From positions 1 through 23,061 of the forward strand of contig NBIV01000482.1 of NCBI GenBank assembly GCA_003194525.1: a DNA stretch of 23,061 bases. The letters are read 5' to 3'. Position numbers and translations under genes: made by a program. Positions 18,397-23,061 of the stretch are shown here, piece by piece. The first letter of the stretch is position 1; every line of letters begins with the position of its first letter. A model generated the notes under the pieces. That model was not told where the DNA came from. It made no database searches and saw only the letters and a program-made list of their open reading frames with translations. The DNA comes from Gracilariopsis chorda. Lineage: Eukaryota > Rhodophyta > Florideophyceae > Gracilariales > Gracilariaceae.

Positions 18397-20136
18397 ATGG
18401 CGACTTCCGAACTCCCGGCATTCTCGCACAATGAGCTCCATGGCTCCATGCAGAAGCTCATGCGCCGCCACGAGCGAGCCATCAAACAAACCGGCGATGT
18501 GAACGCAATGCTCTCTCTCGCCGAGCTTCTCCAAAAGAATCCTGACGGCAGCAACGAGGACCGTTCTCGCGCCTATCAACTGCTCTGTCGCGCGGCCAAG
18601 CAGCATCCCACAGCGCGCACCTTGAATGCCCTTGCTACTGCGCAATTGGCGATAAGACCTACTCCGGCCGCTGTTCAACCCCGAGCTGTTACACAACAAA
18701 TTTTAGAGCACTCGCTTCACGTTCAAGAAACGCCTGACGCTTGCTGTGATTCCGCATGGTTGCTCTACAACGGGCATGGAAACGGTGAGTTTAAAGATGA
18801 TCCTGATCGCGCCGTACAGCTGTTAGAACGTGCTGTGAGACGGTCTAGGTCGGTACCCCCTCATTGTCTTCCGCAACTGGCTTATCTCCTCTCTTCGAAT
18901 CAAGTCTCTCACCCAGATCCATTGCGCGCAGTGCGTTTGTACAAAGAATTCGTCGGGCAAGAGCGATGTCCAATGGCCATGACAAACCTTGCCATCCTAT
19001 ATCATTTTGGGAAACCACCACTCAAACCTAGCCTCTCACACGCTCGAAAGTGGTATAAACGTGCCCTTCAACACGCCACCATTCCCGTTGCCCTGCTGAA
19101 TCTTGCCGATATTCTCTCTGCAAGCTCCAACGCTGCAGACATTGTTCACGCCGCACAACTTCTCGAGAAGCTCATTTCAATTGTTCCTTCCGAGCGTGCC
19201 ATGACTTCATTGGCCTCTCTTTACCATTTTAGACCATCGGTTCTCAATATTTCCAGAGCCGTACGCCTATATCGACAAGTCATACGTCAGTTTGATAGTA
19301 CTCGTGCTAGGTTATCTGTGTCAATGATCTTGCTCTCTGGTCGAAGTGGTGTAGCTCCTAATCCGTGCGAAGCGTTCCGTCACTGCCGCGAAGTATACAA
19401 TCGCACGAAAAAGCCATCACTTCTGCCTCTGCTTGCACAAATTTATTGGAGTGGTACCGCCTCAGAAGCACCTGATCGCGCACTGGCTGTTAATCTGGCC
19501 CTTGAGGCGAAACAAACGATTCCGAATGCAAATGTTTTATTGGCCCATATGCTTCGATACGGTCATTCTCTTCTGCTGAAACGCTGTCTTAACGAAGCGA
19601 TACGCCTCTTGGAAAAATGTGATAATGTTGTCGAGAGTGTTGCACTTGCTGTCGTTCTCAGTGAACATCATAACCCTTACACTCTTCTCTTGCGTCGTGT
19701 TTTCTCGATGTTAAAGGAGGGAACTGCGCTTCACGATGATGTCTACTGGTTGGTTTGGTTACCACTTCACCTTAGGCGGAGCAATGCTGTACTTCCGGTA
19801 TGTGGCTGCCCGCATCGTATTACACATGCCGTTATGAAAATGGAGAGATTACGAACTGTTTCCGTTCTAAATCTGTCCAGTCTCTTATTAGAAAACCACA
19901 AGATTCAGCCCGAAAACTGTGACTCCCAAACAGCGTTGTCTCTTCTCGAGTCTGGCGTGAAGAAGGATAACAGCGATCTTATACGTATCAATCTTGCGTA
20001 CGTGCTTTGGTACGGTGTTTCGGGGGTAAAGAAAGATTCTTCTCGTGCCATTCATCTTGTTGAAGGTGTTATATTGCGCTCTTCTCATCAACTTGCAAGA
20101 AACTTTGTTAGCGTGTATGCTTGCCGAAGGACATGA
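18397..20136 (+). CDS. Sel1/TPR-like helical repeat protein, family not identified
   Basis: This is a long intronless frame of 579 codons from ATG 18397, whose context CACCAATGGC is strong. The same frame is open back to 18331, but there is no ATG before 18397. The protein consists almost wholly of helical repeats of about 36-40 residues. Examples are DACCDSAWLLYNGHGNG with DDPDRAVQLLERAVRR, NLAILYHFG with ARKWYKRALQ, and SLASLYHF with ISRAVRLYRQVI. The pattern A..L...G....D...A..L...A is that of Sel1-like or TPR repeats, which build solenoids for protein contacts. I see no signal peptide, transmembrane segment or catalytic domain. It ends in the middle of a repeat; the next repeat continues in frame 2, so the reading frame is probably shifted near 20100. 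Function is unknown, and a scaffold role is only inferred from the fold. Confidence 0.82.
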   Translation: MATSELPAFSHNELHGSMQKLMRRHERAIKQTGDVNAMLSLAELLQKNPDGSNEDRSRAYQLLCRAAKQHPTARTLNALATAQLAIRPTPAAVQPRAVTQQILEHSLHVQETPDACCDSAWLLYNGHGNGEFKDDPDRAVQLLERAVRRSRSVPPHCLPQLAYLLSSNQVSHPDPLRAVRLYKEFVGQERCPMAMTNLAILYHFGKPPLKPSLSHARKWYKRALQHATIPVALLNLADILSASSNAADIVHAAQLLEKLISIVPSERAMTSLASLYHFRPSVLNISRAVRLYRQVIRQFDSTRARLSVSMILLSGRSGVAPNPCEAFRHCREVYNRTKKPSLLPLLAQIYWSGTASEAPDRALAVNLALEAKQTIPNANVLLAHMLRYGHSLLLKRCLNEAIRLLEKCDNVVESVALAVVLSEHHNPYTLLLRRVFSMLKEGTALHDDVYWLVWLPLHLRRSNAVLPVCGCPHRITHAVMKMERLRTVSVLNLSSLLLENHKIQPENCDSQTALSLLESGVKKDNSDLIRINLAYVLWYGVSGVKKDSSRAIHLVEGVILRSSHQLARNFVSVYACRRT

Positions 20137-20296
20137 TGATGATCTACCCCGCGCTGTAGAGTTGTGGAAAAAGGTCACGCGCTCTCTTCGAGACGTTGAG
20201 GAAGTTCGTAGATTATCAACTCTCATATCCCCAAAAGCCACTTTTGCTATTGAAAAATATACGCAGCAGTCACTGATGCGACATCATGCTGCATAA
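20102..20296 (+). pseudogene. Out-of-frame C-terminal part of the Sel1/TPR-like protein
   Basis: The next frame reads LLACMLAEGHDDDLPRAVEL and continues to a stop at 20294-20296. This is a textbook continuation of the repeat pattern (A..L..G...DL.RA..L) where the annotated frame gives unrelated residues and stops. A one-base indel near 20100 (around AAGAAACTTTG) explains this. It may be a real mutation, an assembly error or, less likely, a recoding site. Joined, the protein would have about 640 residues. Confidence 0.7.
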
Positions 20297-21131
20297 ACCT
20301 TTTCATTGTTGTAGTTTTGATATGTGGCTCCTGGTTTACATGTATTTCTTTGACACAGTTAAAATCTCTTTCCAACGCACTTATTTCGCAAGGGATGTAA
20401 AACAACTTATTGACGAAATCCTTACATAGGTTAAGATATAGCTTACTGAGTAGAAGGACATGCATCCCAGTGATTTGCGTTAATTATGCCGTGTCCGCGC
20501 GAGTTAGGATGTATTAAAAAAAGTGCTTGATGTGTATGAACCATCCATGGCGGAGAACTGAGCAGGGCTAAAGTAGGGGCGCTCTTCAGGACAGCGAGCT
20601 GTTAAGAGTGGGGTTATTGGAAAGCAATATGAAGAAGTCTGTTGACAATGCGTGCAGTTCTTCGTATAAACAGAAAGTGCTGCTGGATGTAGAGCATGCA
20701 AAATTGGTAACAGTCAAATGAGAAGGCGCAAACATCCCACGCATTGCGTGGTTCCCTCGAGGCAAGGCGAAAACCATTTTGAGTAAAAAAAGGTTTGTTG
20801 GACAAAAGTCGGAATCGTGAACAAGAACTCTAGAGGAAGAAAGCAACCTGAGTAGAACTTCTGGGGTCTTTGCGCCTGCTTTTGTATTTTTGAGACTGTA
20901 ACTGAGAGACAGATAGCTGTGGCACATATTTGATGAACAAAGCGCTTTGAGACGTCAATTATTTTCGAGACGTTACAAGGAGGTTATGTAGTCTTGGTGA
21001 ATTGTCACTACTATCCAGGCTTCGACTTCGACTAAGGACATCAACCCGGGCTCATGCGGTTGGAGACGAATTACCGGCATACTTGGAACGAGTAGAAGGC
21101 ATCAACTCCAGCAGGTTTTCAAACCAGAAAA
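20297..21131. other. 3' flank and anonymous sequence
   Basis: AT-rich sequence follows the gene end, then mixed sequence. A 113-codon minus-strand frame (20586-20927) begins with ATG but has no motif I recognise and a low-complexity Ser/Leu composition, so I do not call it. I see no LTR or inverted-repeat element. Confidence 0.4.
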
Positions 21132-21261
21132 GTAAGTCCTGGTCCATATTCCATGTGTGTGTGTGTGGTTACGGCACGTGCCTCTAATTCCAAGGCAAAG
21201 GTATTCGCTTTCTACAAGTAGAATGCTAACTATCTATTCGACGGCTAAATTTCCCTAATAG
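21132..21261 (+). other. Possible spliceosomal intron
   Basis: GTAAGT (21132-21137) is a perfect 5' splice site. TGCTAAC (21224-21230) resembles a branch point, and CCCTAATAG ends at 21261. The order and spacing (130 nt, branch to acceptor about 30 nt) are right. The frame upstream (from about 21002) reads through to a stop 14 codons into the second exon, but the encoded residues match no family I know. Confidence 0.25.
21154..21167. repeat. (TG)7 microsatellite
   Basis: A run of seven TG units. Confidence 0.9.
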
Positions 21262-21626
21262 ACCCAATCGCATCTCCAGTTGGTTTCCTCATCCCGGCGT
21301 AACTTTATAGTGTTTATAGCCTTTTCAGAAGGTCGGCACACTCGACAGGCGGAACTGCATGTGCCCTGAGCGGGACTCGCTAGTACCTTGCAGTGGTCTT
21401 TCACCACCACGGTATCCAGCGCAAAAGCGATTAAGCATCGTGATTCCAGATGGGCTACGACAACTTTGACGCCCTGACCCATATTCCATGCATCAAGCCC
21501 AACTGCTGCACAGTTTTCTTCTTCTTCTTCTTCTTGATGGGGCGCACATTGGCTAATTGCGACGCTGCGGTAGAGCTTATCATAATTCCTCCTCAATTTC
21601 CCAACAACTAAGGTTAACCGCTAGCT
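21255..21626 (-). other. Possible coding remnant, about 120 codons, minus strand
   Basis: This open frame reads GLDAWNMGQGVKVVVAHLES and later CSSACRVCRPSE. Its composition looks protein-like, apart from a Glu run made by a CTT/GAA microsatellite. It has no ATG near its start (the first residues come from a non-ATG codon after a TAG), so it would be an exon or a fragment. I do not recognise a family. Confidence 0.2.
21516..21535. repeat. (CTT)n microsatellite
   Basis: About six CTT units; on the minus strand it encodes a run of Glu. Confidence 0.9.
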
Positions 21627-22474
21627 ACTCCTCGTGAATGACAAGTTCTCTCTACCCCGTTACACCAGTATTAACTTCGACTCAAAATATTGTTGATGGC
21701 CGTTGCTTGCTCCCACCCTGCAGCAGCCGTGTTACGCTCACCAACTGGTATTCCAAGACGTAGTAGAATGGTACAAAACTTCTGCGGGAGACCCGAATGT
21801 ATAATCCATTTCGTTCTGGCGCGTTTCGCCTCTTCCAGACTTGCTCTGCTAATCCTTCCTCAACTCGAGAGAACGCCAGGTAAGTGGTACACCACGACAA
21901 GGCGGATTCCATGTACCACGTTCGTGCCACCCAGAACATCTGCTGACATCTTACCCTCCCTTTTCTCTTTACCCTTGGCGATAAAGGGCGGTAAGATCGC
22001 GTTGGGGCCCGTGTCTGCTGTAGATTTCAGCGTAAGTCCAGAAAACCCTGTAAAACCATTCAGATCCTTGTACAGGCGGTGTTGTCGCTTCCTAGACTCC
22101 CTGGTCTCCGTTGGAGACCAGCCGAGATCCCGCCAGAGTTTCCATGGGAACCTCCATGATCCTTCTGGGAAAAGCTAGTAAAAGATTGGTAAGATCCGCA
22201 GTGTTGCACGTGCCTCGTCCCTTCTGTCTCGCACAGATAATCGGGGGTCTTTTTCCGACGCTACCGCCCAGGTCTTCAGGCTGTCGGTGCGCCGACTGCC
22301 GGGGCGATTTTACGGACATCCCGGGTCCGTGGAGGCGATCAGTCCGCCGATCACCTGGACGAGTTTTAACGACCTCCCGGGTCCTGCACAGTTTTGGTAT
22401 ATATTCAAAGATCTGAAAGACTGTGGTGCTGTCAGCTGCAGATGATAGTCACAGAGTCACAATAACATCTCCGG
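21627..22474. other. Anonymous GC-richer sequence with a tight hairpin
   Basis: The frames here (21690-22178 and 22111-22416 plus, 21682-21939 minus) have non-ATG starts or no motif. A 9-bp perfect hairpin with a 3-nt loop lies at 22101-22121, and a TATATA site at about 22396. A second GTAAGT occurs at 21880 without a clear partner. Confidence 0.4.
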
Positions 22475-22574
22475 CGGTGTGGCTTGGGTCACCACACCGT
22501 GAGCGGCCATAGCTCAACCGGTAACTACCTTCGTGTGCTTTTTGTGTGGTTAAGGTTCTAACCCCGGCCTGGCA
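22475..22574 (+). ncRNA. tRNA-like sequence with A-box and B-box (possible SINE head)
   Basis: TAGCTCAACCGG (22510-22521) fits an A-box. GGTTCTAACCC (22554-22564), 32 bases later, fits a B-box with two changes. An 8-bp perfect hairpin (22475-22482 with 22492-22499) lies just upstream. The D-arm and acceptor arm do not fold well, so a working tRNA gene is unlikely. A tRNA-derived SINE or relic is more plausible. Confidence 0.35.
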
Positions 22575-23061
22575 CTCTTCCACCCGGTTCACTACAAGGA
22601 CCTTCAGAAGATGAAGAAGCAACGGTTTAGACGGACAAAAAGCAATGGTTTGAATCACATTTGGCACGAAGCTTGGAGGACCTTAACGAGTGTGTAGCGA
22701 CAACTGGCTTCTTCAGTTGAGAGGAGTTCGTATCGACTCCGAAGCGTTTTGCATCCCCTTCAGATAGATTATTTGTGTACCCTTCTACAAACATATTTAA
22801 ATCCCTTTTGTCATTACGAACAGCTTTTCATTTTTTACTGCCGCAGCAAGAAAAGGGCTTAAACACTGTCTGATTCCAAGAGTATACTTCAATCTGTTCT
22901 ATGGAAAGACTTGTGTATTTTATTCGATTACAGATGAAGAGTGTTTCCGGCTAACATTACTGTCTCTGGCAGAGTAGCAGGCTACTGAATGACAACATGA
23001 AATGCTGACGTTCCCACTGTCAACGCCCAGTGGTTTGCAATCAAGCACAGCTGTGAATCAA
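22575..23061. other. No recognisable gene
   Basis: Mixed to AT-rich sequence without a frame, repeat or RNA that I can support. Confidence 0.5.

Noticed and set aside
20586..20927. 113-codon minus-strand frame as a gene
   Set aside because: Low-complexity Ser/Leu composition, no motif, and no supporting promoter or splice signals.
1..23061. CRISPR array, bacterial operon or phage region
   Set aside because: No regularly spaced short repeats, ribosome-binding sites or bacterial gene order. Copia and piggyBac elements with TATA boxes point to a eukaryotic nucleus.

Overview
This window looks like eukaryotic nuclear DNA made mostly of decayed transposable elements, with one host-like gene. There are no bacterial operons or ribosome-binding sites. 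I see fragments of two Ty1/copia-type retrotransposons, a piggyBac-superfamily DNA transposon, solo LTRs, a short inverted-repeat element, and one long intronless reading frame of Sel1/TPR-like repeats behind a TATA box. A red alga, or another protist or fungus with a compact gene style, would fit. That placement is an inference from element types and I hold it loosely.

Layout. (1) 1-4015: the 3' part of copia element A (protease, integrase, reverse transcriptase and RNase H remnants in several frames), probably ending in an LTR at 3539-4015. Its coding strand is strikingly poor in G and rich in C. (2) 4016-5908: no recognisable gene, but a candidate LTR (4827-5057) and three strong hairpins around a TATA-like site. 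(3) 5909-8739: a piggyBac-like transposon with 19-bp terminal inverted repeats, subterminal palindromes and a broken transposase (two in-frame stops and a frameshift at a run of ten A). (4) 8743-18005: a nested stack. A short inverted-repeat element (X1) was split by copia element B (8861-17719; LTRs 8861-9200 and 17381-17719). Element B was in turn hit by LTR 'Z' (12210-14397) and by LTR 'Y2' (15868-16559), and Z was hit by LTR 'Y1' (12668-14177). Removing each insert at its duplicated target site restores the expected protein motifs of element B. A second copy of X (X2, 17782-18005) follows X1 directly and makes a perfect 25-bp inverted repeat with it. (5) 18195-20296: TATA box and a Sel1/TPR-like repeat gene whose last roughly 60 codons lie in a different frame. 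(6) 20297-23061: mostly non-coding, with microsatellites, hairpins, a tRNA-like sequence and a possible intron.

Only the repeat-protein gene is likely to serve the host. Nothing here forms a recognisable pathway. The main value of the window is the readable order of insertions: X1, then element B, then Z and Y2, then Y1 inside Z.
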